Below, piece after piece: positions 11,950-25,500 of a stretch of DNA of 64,000 nt. The position numbers and the translations under genes were made by a program. Positions within the stretch are counted from its first letter, which is position 1. Each line of letters starts with the position of its first letter. The stretch lies in NCBI RefSeq assembly GCF_000340215.1, contig NW_006921533.1, positions 4,428,979 through 4,492,978 of the forward strand. Direction: 5' to 3'. The notes under the pieces are model-generated. The model was not told the origin of the DNA and made no database searches. It saw nothing but the letters and a program-made list of their open reading frames with translations. This DNA is from Pseudocercospora fijiensis CIRAD86. Taxonomy: Eukaryota; Ascomycota; Dothideomycetes; Mycosphaerellales; Mycosphaerellaceae.

Positions 11950-14900
11950 TAAGGGTAGTAGCTAGATAGTCCTTATTTCAAGCTTTTAGCGGTATAGCTA
12001 CGAAAACTATCGATTTAACTATATTGCGCCCGAAGAACGGGACCTATACGTACTATTCTATTAAAATAACCGTACTAATTATCAAGCAAGGCCTTCTATA
12101 CGGCCTATTATACTAAATCAATCGCACTAAGCCGATATCTACTAATTCCGCTATATCTGTATCTTAGGGGCCTATAATATATTATTAGTATTACCCCTTA
12201 TTATAATAGCCGGCTTATTACGAAACAATAACTGTGCTACCGCTAGCAGCGCTAGCAATAACAACACTAGTAGCATAGTGCCTACTAAAGCACCTGCTAA
12301 AGCGCCTCCTACTAAAGAGCCTACCGGAGAGCCTACTAAAGAACCTATAATTCTAGGTAACGACCTAGAATTGTCTGTCGACGACATTCTTAACAATATT
12401 GTTAACCGTCGATATAGCTAACTAGCCTTTAGTCCCTAACTAGTAGCGAGACTTTAAGGAGCTACTTAAAACAGGCTTACTGCCTTGCGCTAAGAATAAT
12501 AGCTAAAGGATAATCTCCTCGAAATTCGTCGCCTATAAGAAGCCCTAGCAACTAATACTAAATTAATAGTAGGGCCTTCCTCTCTATCTATTTTAGTCTA
12601 GAAGAAGGATACTAAACTTAAGGACTACACCGTGTTTGATAGCTCTAGCCGGAAGCAATATAATAATTACATACGTAATTGTGAATTGAACTAGCGGAAT
12701 GCACTAAGGGCCCTACTAGACGACTATTCGCTAGTCGTCTATGCTATGTAATACATTAATAGAGACCTAAAGCGTACCTAGGATAACTACTTTGACTCCC
12801 TTACTAATTAGACCGCTATTTAGTAGCAAACCTATAAAACCGTTATACTAGACACCCTTAGAAACCCTATACTAAGGCAATAACACGCTTAGGACTAGTA
12901 CCTTCGGGCTAAGCAAAAGACTAATTAATTAGCTCGTTTATTTAAGGCCTATTTAAAGACCCTCGAGGACGATTTGCTAGCTAAGACCGACTCTATCTAG
13001 ATTTCCGAAATACGCCCTAAATTGCGATAGGAGTTAGTCCTCAAATTAGACCGCCGTCGTACATTCGAATAGGCTAACCTAATACGCATTTAATTTATAG
13101 TCGAAGTAGAAACAGCCGAGCGGGCTATTTAGCTCTAGTAACGACTAGAATCGAGGATCCGACTAGCTAGTACTAACCGCGGCAATCGTAGTGCCCGCGG
13201 AGGCAATAGCTAAGGGTCCTACTAAAACAATAATGCTAACAATAGAAACAGTAACAGCGACCGTAGAAGAGGCCGTAGCCGGCGGCTATATAGAGGAGGC
13301 CGCGATAGGGGCCGTAGAAGGGGCTCGTACCCTTATAACGCTAACCGCTCGACTAATAGCAGCTATAGCAACCTCCTAACTAGATTGAAGTGCTTTAATT
13401 GCGACAGCACTAGCTATCTGCTAGGCTAATGCGACAAACCTAGGGATTAGGCCCGGGTCGACCGTACTACTACTAAGCACCGAAAGCACCTCTTAGCAGC
13501 TAACGCTACCCCTATAGGCTAACCTTCTAATTAGTCGAAAAAAGAATAAGCGCCGCACTAACTATTATCCTTGTACAGCGTAAGACTATCGACATTGTAC
13601 TAGCTATTATACGTACCTGTCTCGTATCGGACACGTATAGAACTAACTATAAGACTAAGGTTATACTAGACCTAGGAAATTCAGTTAGTGCCCTTATTAG
13701 CTATCGCCTAGCTAAGCAATTAGACCTTCGATAACTGCCTAGGACTAACCTGCCAACCCTTGCTTAGTTTAATAACGCTTAGCACTTGACCTACGGAGCC
13801 TACTATATCTATATAGCCCTAAGAGACGACCTCGGCAATAAGCGCCTACTAGACTTTACTACCTACGTAGTAGATATAGATAGCCTCCTATCCGATATTA
13901 TTATTAGTAACCCTATTCTTAAGTACTATACTATAGTTATAGACTTAGGCAGTTAACAATAGCGATTTAGAATCGCGAGGAAGGAGAACATTAAATACAT
14001 TAATGTTAGCGAGTGCCCTAATAATATTAGGGTCCTATTTATTAGCAACCTAACCCTAGCGGATCCGACGGCCGAGCTACTCGGTAGTAATAACGATAAA
14101 CCTATACCCCCTAATAATCCTAATTAGCTTGCTCGTATACTAGAGCCTATCCGAGAGACTTATATTAATGTATTTAAACACTACCTAGCATCGACATTGC
14201 CTATGTTTAAAGAGACGGATTATAAGATTAATATTATAGAGGGCAAGGAGGTCCCTTTTAGCCCCCTCTACAACCTTAGTAAACGAGAGCTTGCTATACT
14301 ACGTAAGTACCTAGAGGAAAACCTAGCTAATAGTCGAATTCGATATAGCAACAGCCCTACTAGTGCACCTATCCTATTTGTGCTAAAGAAGGATAGCGGC
14401 CTACGTTTATATATTAATTATAGAGGGCTTAACGCTATTACTATTAAAGACCGCTGCCTACTCCCGCTTATTAATAAGACCCTCGACCGCCTTTCTAGTA
14501 CCTACTACTATACTATATTAGACATTAAGGACGCCTATTACCGCATCTATATTCGTAAGGGCGATAAATAGAAAACAGCCTTCCGCACTCGCTATAGCTA
14601 TTTCGAGTACTTAGTTATACTATTTAGGCTAGCTAATGCCCCTACTACATTCTAGTCCTATATTAATCGGGCCCTATTAGGCCTACTAGACTACCTCTAT
14701 ATAGTTTACCTAGATAACATCCTAGTTTATATACACTCCCCCGACATTGCGGAGTACTAGGCTATAGTTTGTAAGGTACTCGATCGCCTACGAGCCTATA
14801 GCTTGTATTGCAAGCCTTCTAAATGCACCTTTGCTACTAAAGAGGTATTATTCCTCGGCTTCCTCGTATTAACTAAGGGTATTAAGGCTAATCCTAATCG

Positions 14901-17443
14901 AATTAAGACTATTACTAAATAGCTAACACCTACTAGTATTAAAGAGCTTTAATTATTCCTAGGTTTTGCTAACTTCTACCGTCGATTTATCGAAGGTTAC
15001 TCGCGGCACGTAATGCTACTAACTAAACTTACTAAAACTAAGGCCAATCTATCTAGAGAGTTCAAATAGACTAATAGAGCATAAGCCGCTTTTAACGGTT
15101 TAAAGAAGCGCTTTACTAAAGTCCCCTTGTTATACTATTTTATACTAAACAAGTAGATCCGAATTAAGACTAACGCTTTATAGTTCGCTATATTAGCTAT
15201 AATGTCTTAGTAGTTAGATAGTAACTACTACTAGCACCTAATTGCCTTCTTTTTACGGAAGATAATCGATATAGAACGTCGGTACGAGACCTACGAGCAA
15301 GAGCTCCTAGCAATCGTAGAAGCCTTCAAGTACTAGCGCTACTATCTTAATAGTGCATAGCACACTATTTAGGTCTATACGGACTATAACAACCTACGTA
15401 GGATTACGAAGGTTACTAGGGTTATAGGTCGATAGGCTAGATAGGCCGTCTACCTCGCCGGGTTTAATTTTAATATATTATATCGGCTAGGTATAAGTAA
15501 CCCTACTAATAGCCTATCGAGGCGACCTAATTACGATAGCGAAACCCAATCTATTAATTCATTGTTTCTAACCCTATAGCACAAGATTGCTATAGACCTC
15601 GTAGTAAGGCAAGCGTAGGATAAGCGGCTTACCGGACTCCGCGACGGCTTAAAGCATATTAATGCTCTTGCTATATTAATAGTGCATATTAAGGCAAGGG
15701 CTAAGGATATAGATAGGAGAAGTTATAATAACTCCCTAGTCGATATCGCTATATATAGTAACAGCGATTAAAGCACTAATGCAGTTAATCCGGCTGCTAG
15801 TACTATTAGATACATATAATACGTACCTCGTTTAATAGCGAGGGTGCTATTAAATAACCTTACAAATAGGGATAGTTAATCGTTTATAGATAAGCTATTA
15901 CGTACTTAGTAGAGGGACGCCTTTGCTGCTAAACGTATCGACAAGCTTATAAGTAGGCGAACGACTCGATCTAGTAAGAGTAACTAGTCGATCGATAACA
16001 AAGGTTACTTAAAGTTTAAGGGTAGATACTATGTCCCCGCTAAACAATCGATTAGATAAGAGCTTCTTAAGCGACACTATAATAGTAAGCTTGCCGGTTA
16101 CTATAGTATAGAGAGGTCGCACGAGCTACTATCGCGCATATACTACTAGCTAAATAGTAAGCGGGATATAAAGGACTACGTAAACACGTGTACTGTATGC
16201 TAACGTATTAAGGTACTAAAGCATTAGCCTTTTAGCGAGTTGTCCTTATTACTAATCCCTTATAAGCTATTTGCAGAGCTTATAATAGATTTTATTACAG
16301 GTCTTCCCCTTGCTAAGCGAAGAGGAAGTAAAGACATCTTTAACGCTATCCTAGTCGTTATAGACCGGTTTACTAAGGGCGCTTGATATATCCCAGCGCG
16401 GAAAGATTAGACTGCTATTAATATAGCAGAATCGCTATAGAACAATATCTTCTGTACCTATTAGGGGACCTCTAAAGGGATAGTCTCTAACCGAGGCTCG
16501 ATATTTATATCTTATTATTAAAGTAAGATTTGCCTATAGCTAAGACTTAAGCATCGCCTATCTATAGCATTCTATCTATAAACAGATAGTTAGACCGAAA
16601 GGCAGAATGCTACGCTACAGCAATACTTACGAAGCTATATTAATAAGGACCCTAATAGATAGGTTAACCTCCGTTACCTCCTACAACCGGCCGAATTTGT
16701 ATATAATAATAGCGTGCATTCATTAACTAAGGTTTTACTATATATAGCTATAATAGGTTAAAACGCCGCGTTGCTATAGGGTCTATTTACCTCGCTCGAG
16801 GCCGAGCGTAAGGAAAGGGAAGCGCGTTAAGCCCCTAAAACACTAGCGGCTATCGAGAGGGTTTAAAAGATGCGAGAGATTTACGCTAAGATAGCTAACA
16901 AACTAGCAAAGGCCTAGGCCTATTAGAAGGCCTATTATAATAAACACTATACACCGATAACCTTTAAGTAAGGCGACATAGTTATACTTAGTATAAAGAA
17001 CCTCCGCATCCGCAAACACCTATTACCTAATAGCAAAACACGCCCCAAACTAGCGCTACGGTTTATTAGCCCCTTCCGCATCCGAGAACCGAAGGGTAAT
17101 AGCTAGGCCTATTAGTTATAGCTCCTACTATACTACACTATCTATAACACCTTCTATATCTCCCTCCTTAAACTATACTACTACCGCGGAGACTCTAATA
17201 AAGGAGCCCCTACTAAACATAAAGAGATACTAGCTAACGGTAAAGAGCTGTAGTCTATAGAACGTATCCTAAAGCACCGAACTAGGCAGGGCAAAAAGGA
17301 ATACCTATTAAGGTAGCAAGGCTATTTACCTAAATAGGACTCGTAGGAAGCTAAAGCCTCTTTTAAAGACATAACTAAGTTGTTAGATAAGTATTAGACT
17401 AGCGTAAAGGACAAGAAGAAGGCTAAGAGGCTATAATGTTACT
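11950..17443 (+). pseudogene. Element A gag-pol polyprotein, RIP-inactivated
   Basis: The plus-strand reading has gag (about 12000-13480), protease (about 13560-13950), RT (about 14190-14900), RNase H (about 15060-15500), integrase (about 16000-17200) and chromodomain (about 17250-17400, SIERILKHR.. followed by YLL.WQGYLPK-like spacing). The gag zinc knuckle at 13391-13432 reads Cys-X2-Cys-X4-Tyr-X4-Cys, with Tyr where His is required. The RT box at 14707-14718 reads YLDN instead of YLDD, as expected from GATGAC to GATAAC. A 124-codon open piece at 14197-14571 covers the RT fingers, with LYINYRGLNAITIKDRCLLP. Integrase and chromodomain are closely shared with A'. Autonomous function is excluded by many TAG/TAA codons and the lost catalytic Asp. 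Confidence 0.9.
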
Positions 17444-17530
17444 ATCGGGGCCTAGGATTAATGCTACCCCTAGGGTACTATTAACTAACTAATTAGAGGC
17501 AAGCAATTGTTAGTAACAAAGGACAATAAG
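17444..17530 (+). other. Element A region after pol, ending at the B target site
   Basis: This non-coding stretch continues past B at 32550. It ends with ATAAG (17526-17530), the left target-site duplication of element B. The same sequence without an insertion is in A' at about 34140-34225. Confidence 0.8.
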
Positions 17531-17839
17531 TGTAAGGAAATAGGTATATAGCAACGTATAGAACACCCTCTACTAATCGCCGTAGTAGAAAGTAGAACTA
17601 AACCGTGCCTTTCTTAGAATAGGGCAGAGTGTTTACTATTAACTAGGCTACGTACGGATAGCATATATACCGAGCCGGCAACCGAGTATATCCGTACGAG
17701 CGACCGAGCTTTTCCGCGTATGCGCTAAGCAGGCTTTACGCTAGCGAGACAGCACCGCAGTGCACGTAATAACATTATATAATTGTTATATAGGCTTGCT
17801 AAGGCATAATAGGAGACTTTACTTGCTTAGGTTCTTATA
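17531..17839 (-). repeat. LTR of element B (left; 3' LTR relative to pol)
   Basis: 309 bp, matching 32236-32544. Its first bases are TGTAAGG, while the partner has TATAAGG (RIP). It contains a conserved block around ACGTAATAACATTA..TTGTTATATAGGC. Confidence 0.9.
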
Positions 17840-18203
17840 ATTATCTCCTTCCCCCGGTATAGCTATCCTAGCTATAGGGCAATATAGTAAATTATACTAT
17901 TTCTTATACTCTACGCTGCACTTACGCGTCTTATACGTACCTGTCGCTAGGCTGCGGTTGCTAGGCGCGTTATGTTTTGCCTCGTAGTTGCTTGTTTGTT
18001 TATAGATTTAAAGCGCAGCTGCTTCTAGTACTAACTAGAGGTTGCCTAAATTTCTAAGAACGCGGTAGCTATGCGAGAACGCAAGCTATCCGAAAGCGAG
18101 GCGAGTATTTAAAGTATTCGAAGCCCGCTTAAAAACTTCTTCTTTTTCTAAGCGCTCCGAATACTACCCGCCTACCCCCCGCCTACTCCCCCCTTACGCC
18201 CCC
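17840..18203 (+). promoter_or_regulatory. Probable promoter and 5' UTR of the plus-strand accessory gene of B, split by C
   Basis: No coding frame is seen. The stretch has a TATTTAAA-like box near 18106-18112, then pyrimidine-rich CTTCTTCTTTTTC near 18136-18149, typical of fungal core promoters and 5' UTRs. After removing C it joins 26222-26278 and leads into the accessory gene that starts at 26279. Assignment as its promoter is inference. CCCCC at 18199-18203 is the left TSD of C. Confidence 0.4.
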
Positions 18204-18334
18204 TATTATAGGCTTACTGTCGTTGCCTCAGGCATCTATCTTTGTACTTAGTCGGCGTGCTTTTACGCTTCCTTCTTCCTTTACAGACAGTTCGACAATC
18301 TAATTACGTATCTGCTGCCTCTCGCCCGTGTTAT
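18204..18334 (+). repeat. 5' LTR of element C (131 bp)
   Basis: It matches 26086-26216 nearly base for base. Differences include TG to TA at the first dinucleotide and C to T at the last base, where the next base is A. It is short for a gypsy LTR. Confidence 0.82.
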
Positions 18335-18528
18335 AACTGTCTATCTACCCTATAGCTGCCCCGGCATTATAGTAGTGTCGCCGCCGCCGGCCTATACGAT
18401 ACCTACGACATTGTCGCGCTTTTACGCGACTTAGAGGCCCTCTAAGCGAGCAAGTAGTACCGATTTCGAATGCCTAGCGCTTAGCGAAGACCGCATAGCG
18501 CATACCGATAAAATATATATATATACGA

Positions 18529-18660
18529 AGTTAGGAAGTTAGGAAGTTAGGAAGTTACTAAGGAAGTTAGGAAGTTAGGAAGTTATTAAGGAAGTTAGGA
18601 AGTTATTAAGGAAGTTAGGAAGTTAGGAAGTTACTAAGGAGGTTAGGAAGTTAGGAAGTC
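18529..18660 (+). repeat. Tandem 8-bp minisatellite (GGAAGTTA units)
   Basis: About fifteen units of GGAAGTTA, some spaced by CTAA or TTAA, lie between the 5' LTR of C and its first ORF. They are directly followed by alternating TATA/TCTA sequence to about 18680. The stretch lies in the leader of C. Confidence 0.85.
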
Positions 18661-18736
18661 TATATCTATATATCTACATTTACATCCTTCTATTATAGAG
18701 TAAGAGCCTAGTACGGTTAGAGTATCGGATGCCCCC

Positions 18737-19180
18737 GACTAATTGCGAGCCGATCTTACGGACGTAATTTACTATACTTTCTATCGGGGAAGTCCTAGAG
18801 ACCTTAGGACACTAATTACGCTGCTTAGAAGCATAGCAGTAGAGTATCCAAAGTGCGTAGGCTACGTACTAAGCGACTTTTACTATCGCTATCGCAATAA
18901 CGGAAGACTACCGGCCGACGAAACATTAGTATCCGCTTAGGAGAGAGCGCTATTAGACAACATATCGGATGCCTTTATCTAGGTACGTCTAGATACGGGA
19001 TTAGATCCTATCGCAAACATCCTTAATCTTGCGCCCGCTCTAGTTAGACGCGTATATAGAGATTCCTTAGTTAATAAATATAAGCGAGACTTAAGCGGTG
19101 CGGAAACTTGCTCTTCGGATACGGGTAGTAATAAGTACGCAAACGCCTCTATAACGAAGCCCGAGCGGAATAATTACTAA
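18737..19180 (+). pseudogene. Unknown ORF upstream of gag in element C
   Basis: An in-frame stretch of about 145 codons, open for 65 codons from 18743 and then broken by TAG codons. It includes the segment TFYRGSPRDLRTLITLLRSI and ends in a low-complexity Ser/Asn-rich tail. It is in the element leader, before the coiled-coil start of gag, and in a different frame from what follows. It might be a leader ORF or an N-terminal exon of gag. I do not recognise it. Confidence 0.4.
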
Positions 19181-19560
19181 CCTCCTAGTATACGGATAGC
19201 ATTAGCGAAGTCTAGGAGCAGCTCCCTTCCTTTGCGACCTTTGCGATTAGAACCTTTATACTTCTGTCCTTTATTATATACGGACCCTAATGTCCTTCCT
19301 CTTCTTACCCGAAGAAGATAAATCTCGCGTTTAACGATCTCTAACATCTTATTCCGAATATTAACAACGTCTATAAGTTATTAACGATCTCCCCGGAGCT
19401 TAGTTCTCTAAAGAACAGAAGGCTACCCTTCGTAGCTAAGTTAAGATGCCTTTAGGAACCGACGGAACCGGTCCTCCTTTCGAGACCTAACGATCTACTT
19501 AGACCTACGGTCGACCTAGTTAAGAAGAGGACAGCAACTAGCAACAGTAGAAGCTACCTT
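19181..19560 (+). other. Gap between leader ORF and gag of element C; nothing identified
   Basis: RIP-altered sequence in which I could not follow a convincing frame on either strand. It probably belongs to the leader or to the N-terminal end of gag. Confidence 0.4.
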
Positions 19561-22500
19561 CTAAGGAATTATAGGAAGACGTAGCTGCCGACGAACCTAA
19601 TCTAGAGGGTAAAAATACAACCTATACTAGCAACTTAGACTATTCCAGCTATATCCCCGTCGAGAAGGGCGTTAAGCGATACCCTAAGCCGCACTTTAAA
19701 GCTACCGACGCCGCTAATCTTGCTACTAAAGTTATAGCACATCCCGCTATGTAGCTCGATACCCTTATCTACGTAGATAAGTAGTACGACTTAATCTACG
19801 CTAACTGCACCGACCTTAAGAAGCAGCTCGACGACGCTAAGGTCGCTAACAACTAAATGCTAGCTAATCGTACGAGAGCTACTATAGTAATCAAGAATTT
19901 GAAGGCAGACGTTACCTGCCTTAACGCGGATCTAGGTGCTATACAAACCAACTACTCCGCTCTCTAAGGCTACTTCGATAAGTATAAGGCCGACTAGGAG
20001 GAAGAATAAGAGGCGCTCGAAGTAGAGATCGCCCTACTCGAGAACTAGCTCGATAAGTACGCCTTATAGCTTAAGTAAGAAGTGTTAGCTAATATACCGT
20101 ATATTAAAGCTAAGATGTCCGTAAGGCCTATAACGAAGAAGGGCTCTATACCTACGACCCCTCGCACTCCTATACTAAGGCGCAATGTCCCCGGAAGTAG
20201 CATACGCTATAATCTTGTTAATAACGAGCTGTCTAACATCTTGTCCGAGGAGTGGCTATCGAACTTCTAACTAATCTAGGGTTTACTAGCGGATCTAGAC
20301 AATTAGAGGGAGTACTAGAACGAGAGGGCTAAAGCTAAAGCAAAGAGAGCCTTAATGCTAGCTCCGCTTCTAACGCTACGCCGTTTACACGGTCCGAGCC
20401 TGTCCCTTAACGCCTTTTCCTTCCCTCCTCCTAAGTACGAGCGTAACCGTAATCGGCGTCTATACCTACCTTACCTAGAATCGCCGTAGCGATCGAACTT
20501 TCCTCCTCCTCCTCTATTCGGATATTAGGATACCCGCTTCCCTTAGCAGCCCTAACAATACCGACCGCTTCCGTAACAGCCTCGACTACTTCTAACCCTA
20601 CGACCTGCTGCTTAACAGCCGTTCGGAACGACTAGGTAGCGTAATCCTTCCTACCCTAGCCGTATCCTACTATAAGAGTCCGTTCCTATACCCGCAGCCG
20701 ACCCTTAACGAGGCCTGCGAGCGTAGACTAATAAGCTTATAACGATAGGCGGCAGCAAGGCTATAAAAGTTATGTTTACTAAGCTAGAAGCTTAGACAGG
20801 TAAGAAGGATAAGGACGGCAAATCCTTAGACAAGATAACCTTCGATAAGTAGAAGCGTAAGATAGAAGCACACTTTAAGCATAAGAGACACTACTACCGT
20901 AGCGAGGAGCATACTACTAAAGTCGCCCTATATAATGCTATAAGGACCGCTTAGAACAAGATTAAGACTAAAGCCGAAGCAGGCACATTTAAGACTCCTA
21001 AAGATGTTATCGAAGCCCTTAACAAGACCTATAGTTCTTACTACGAGCGACAGAAGCACTAAACCAAATTCCTCGCACTGTAGATACGTAACGACTAGAA
21101 GGTTAACGACTTCTAGCAGGAGTTTGAAGAATACGTTACTTAGATAAACCTCTCTCTAGAGAATAAGGCTTATTATTTACGCATTAAGACTAATAGCACA
21201 GACTAGTTTAATTACCTACTTAGAAAGGAGTTTGACTTAGCTAAGGCAATAGTCGAATAGATGCGCAATCGAGAAGTGTAGATAGAATGCAGCACCTATA
21301 AGAGAACTCCTGCCTATAAGTTATAGCAGACATCCTTCCGTCCTATATACTAATAGCGATCCTATACTGCTCTAGCTACTAAGCCTGCTAGGGCCTCTAA
21401 TACCCGAGCTAACAAGCCCGACTATCCGTTCCTAGAGAAGATAAACTACGGTCTTCTACTAGACTACGACTAGGCTAAGATACCCTTTAGCTTTAAGCCA
21501 CTTACGTAGAAAGACCTCGATCGACTTAGTAAGGGATTATGCTACATCTGTAAGGACTCTAGCTACTAGCGTAACAGTCTAAAGTGCCTATACTTCTAGT
21601 ACCGCACTAGCAAGGTCCGCTAGAACGCAGTCGAGATTTCTACCGAGGAAGATCTTATAAAGCTAGAGGTAGAGCCGCTGCCGGACTTTGAGCCCGACGA
21701 CATAGAAGGCATAGCCGCTTTCGTTATTAACAACGATACTAAGGAGCACCTAAAAGAGACATCTCTAGTGTAGAGCGCATACCCTAGAGCACTCTTATAC
21801 CCGACCCTACGCTACTAGCTTCCCTTTAATATATATATAATGTCGGACTTTTATCTACCTATATTAAGGGCACTCCTATTAAGATCGCCGACTATATTGT
21901 ATTTAACGTAATAGTTAAAGGCTATCGTGCTAGAATATACCTCGATTGCGGAGCTACGGTAGAATATACTAACCCGAAATTCGTCGACAAGGTCCGAAAC
22001 AAATACCGCACCCTTAGCAAAGCACTCCTAGTAACTTACGCTAATAGGGGCGCCGGCAACGCAATTACGACTTAGACTTCGTTACCTATAGATCTCGGCG
22101 GATACAAAGAAGACCTCCCGTGCCTAATTACCGATATCGAATACGACATCGTTCTTAGGATACCTTAGCTATAACGACATTGCCCGAGTATAAACTAGTA
22201 GGCTCGCGAGCTACACTTCGACTTAGCCTACTATCGCGGTTACTGCAACTCTACGCTAGTCGCTAGAGGCTATTGTCGAATGCTAGTAGAAAACGATCCT
22301 CCTACGATCTATTACGGCCATTCTAGCACCGAGTAAGTCTAAATATCGGAGATCTCTATCGGCGAGGCCTAGCAAAGTATGCTCGATAGCGAAGAGGGTT
22401 TCTTCGTATTCGAATTAAACGATAACGACAAGTTCAAGCTATACGAGTATATCGACAACGCTATAAAGCTAGCTTTACTAAGCCTAAGTAACTTTGAAAA

Positions 22501-25500
22501 GTTTATAAAAGATAAACTACTAGACTAGGACATTAGAAGCAAGTTACCGGAACAGCTCTACGACTTTGTCGACATATTCGATCGCCGGCGCGCTAAGACC
22601 TTGCCTAGCTTACTACTAAAACACGACCTAGACAGAGATATAGCTATCGACTTCGTACCTAGCTTAAAGATTCCCTAGAAGCGACCGTACGCAATAGGAT
22701 ATAAAGAGCTTACAGTTGTTCAAAAATATACTCGAGATCTTAAGAACAAAGGCATTATTAGAGAGTTAAACTTACCCTGTGCGTCGCCGGTGCTCCTTGT
22801 CCGCAAACCGGGGGGTAGTATACGCGTATACGTCGATTATAGAGTAGTTAATGCTATCACTATCAAAAATCGCTATCTACTACCTCCGATCCGCGAGACT
22901 CTCGCTCGGATAAGTCGCGCTAAGGTCTTCTTAGTACTAGACATTGTCGCCGCCTTTAACAGATTAAGAATTAGAGAAGGCGACGAATAGAAAACTGCCT
23001 TTACGACTAGGTATAGCACCTTCGAATACCTAGTTATACTATTCGGCCTTTTAAACGCCCCGAGTGCTTTCTAGTCCTATATTAATAAAACCCTTAGCGA
23101 CTATATAGACTAGTTCGTATCCTCGTAGATCGATAACCTTATTATCTATAGCGATAATAAACAAGAGCATATCGAATACCTACGCAAGCTGCTTACGCGC
23201 CTTCGGGATGCGGACTTGCTACTTAATATTAACAAGTGCAAGTTCTTCGTTAAGGAAGTATACTATCTTAGTATTACGATTACTATAGAAGGCCTCTATA
23301 TAACAAAAGACAAGGTTAATGCTATACTAGGCTAGCAGACTCCGAAGTGTCTTCGAGATATGTAGGCCTTCCTTAAGTTAGCTAATTTCTACCGGAGGTT
23401 TATTAAAGACTACTCTAAGATCGCTCTGCCTTTAACGTCTCTTTCTCGCGGCTAGAAGAACGACTAAGGCTAAAGGGTGTCGAAACCATTCGAGTAGACA
23501 ACGGCCTACTAGGAAGCCTTCGAAACCCTTAAGCAGGCCTTTACGACCGTACCTGTCTTAGCCTACTACGACCCTAACAAACTATATATCGTCGAGACCG
23601 ACTCCTCGGACCGAGTTAGTACTAGCATTCTGTCTTAGTATTACGGCAACATCCTTCACCCCGTAGCTTTCTACTCGAAGAAGATAGACCCGGCCGAATG
23701 CAACTACGAGATCTACGATAAGGAACTAATAGCTATAGTTAAGGCGTTTAAGGAATAGAGGCCTAAGCTAATCTGCCCTCCTAAGGCGATAAAGGTTATT
23801 ACCGACTATAAGAGCTTAGAGTACTTTATAACTATAAAGCAGCTTAATCGCCGCTAAGCTAGATAGGTAGAGTTCCTATCCGAGTTTAACTTTGTTATAT
23901 AGTATCGACCGGGCAAGTAAGGCGCTAAGCTAGATGCCCTTACTAGGCGCACTTAAGACATAGATCCTACGGAAGACGAGAACAACCGTTACTAGGCCCT
24001 TCTTAAGGCTTACAACCTGTTACTAGAGCTGCAAGCTCGAGCTTAAAGGCTCGCAGCTATTCGGATCCTTAGAGAAGACAAGTTCTTAAACGACTCTATC
24101 GAAAGGGCCCTCCGCGAGGACAGTCTTGCTAACGTTATTAAATGCGGCCTTCGCGATAAAGTCTAGCGCTTTACATTTCCTACCGAGATCGGCAACATTA
24201 AGCTCTCGCTAACTAGCTATAGCATCGTAGACGGCCTAGTTTAAGTAGACAGTCGTACCTATATACTAGACGACGCTAACCTACGCCGGGAGGTAATTAA
24301 ACACTACTACGATGTACCGCTAGCGGGGTACCCGGGGAGAGAGCGGACTTTCAACCTCCTCTAACGATACTACTACTAGCCTACGATATATAACGATGTC
24401 CGTAGACAGGTTAAGGAATGCCGAACCTACGTTCGTATATAAGCAAGTTACGAGGCCTACTAAGGCCTGCTCTAGCAACTCCCGGTACCGTCTAGCGCCT
24501 ACTACGACATCGCTATAGACTATATTATCGAGCTCCCTAAAAGCGATTAGCTTAGTATTAAATATAAGCATATCCTTACTATTATAGACCGCCTTACGAA
24601 GCGCAAACATTTCATTCCTATACCCGACCTAGAACTACAAACAGCCGCTAAGGCAGTATGCCGCTAGGTAATTAAGGATTAGGGTGTCTTCGATAGCGCT
24701 ACCTCTAATAGGGGGTCTTAATTCGTCGATACGTTCTATCGCGAAGTACAACGTCTCCTCGGTATTAAATAGTACTTCTTAATAGTATACTATCTACGGA
24801 CCGACGGCTAGTCCGAGCGAACTAACTAAGAACTAGAAGTCTACCTCCGAGCCTACGTTAATTACGTCTAAGATAATTGGGTCCGGTAGCTATAGTCCGT
24901 AGAGTTCGCCGCTAACAACGCGAAGAGCGAAACTACTAGAGTCTTACCCTTCTACGCAACTCTTAGTAGAAATCTACGCCTAGAGGTTATATATAAAAGT
25001 AGGTCCGATGCTGCTAAGAAGAAGCTTCTAGTACGCGAGCGCGTCGCACTATAAGAAGCTAAATTGTTTGCTTCGGAACTTGAACGCATATAACAACACT
25101 ATATCGACTCTATAACCTACGTATAAGCGCGCTATGCGAAATACGATAAAGGCGCTCCGCCTCGACTGTATTAGCCTAGTAACCTAGTCTAACTCGATGC
25201 CTATAATATCTATACGAAGAGACTATCGAAGAAACTAGATTATAAACAGCTTAGCCCCTTTAAGGTTATCCGCGCAATTCCTAATACTACTAACGTCTAT
25301 TAGCTTAATCTCGGCACCCCTTCTTAGCGCCGCCGTATCTATAACGTCTTCTATACTAACCTCCTCCGACCCGCCTCCGCTAATCTAACCGATAAGATAC
25401 CTCCGCCTAAGCTAATCGACGGTAATAAGTTCTAGGAAATAGAAGAAGTAGTAGACAGCTATCGCAAAGGCAGATAGAAGAAATTGAAGTATATAGTGCG

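Noticed and set aside
12172..12396. Minus-strand open frame with a hydrophobic stretch in gag of element A
   Set aside because: It is a shadow of the plus-strand gag frame; the hydrophobic run comes from an antisense Gly/Thr/Pro repeat.
17840..18203. Possibility that B is coded on the plus strand and this is its leader
   Set aside because: The gag-PR-RT-RH-IN-chromodomain order of B reads clearly on the minus strand from 32215 to 27222.
18529..18660. CRISPR-like array
   Set aside because: Units are 8 bp with no unique spacers, and the context is a eukaryotic retrotransposon leader.
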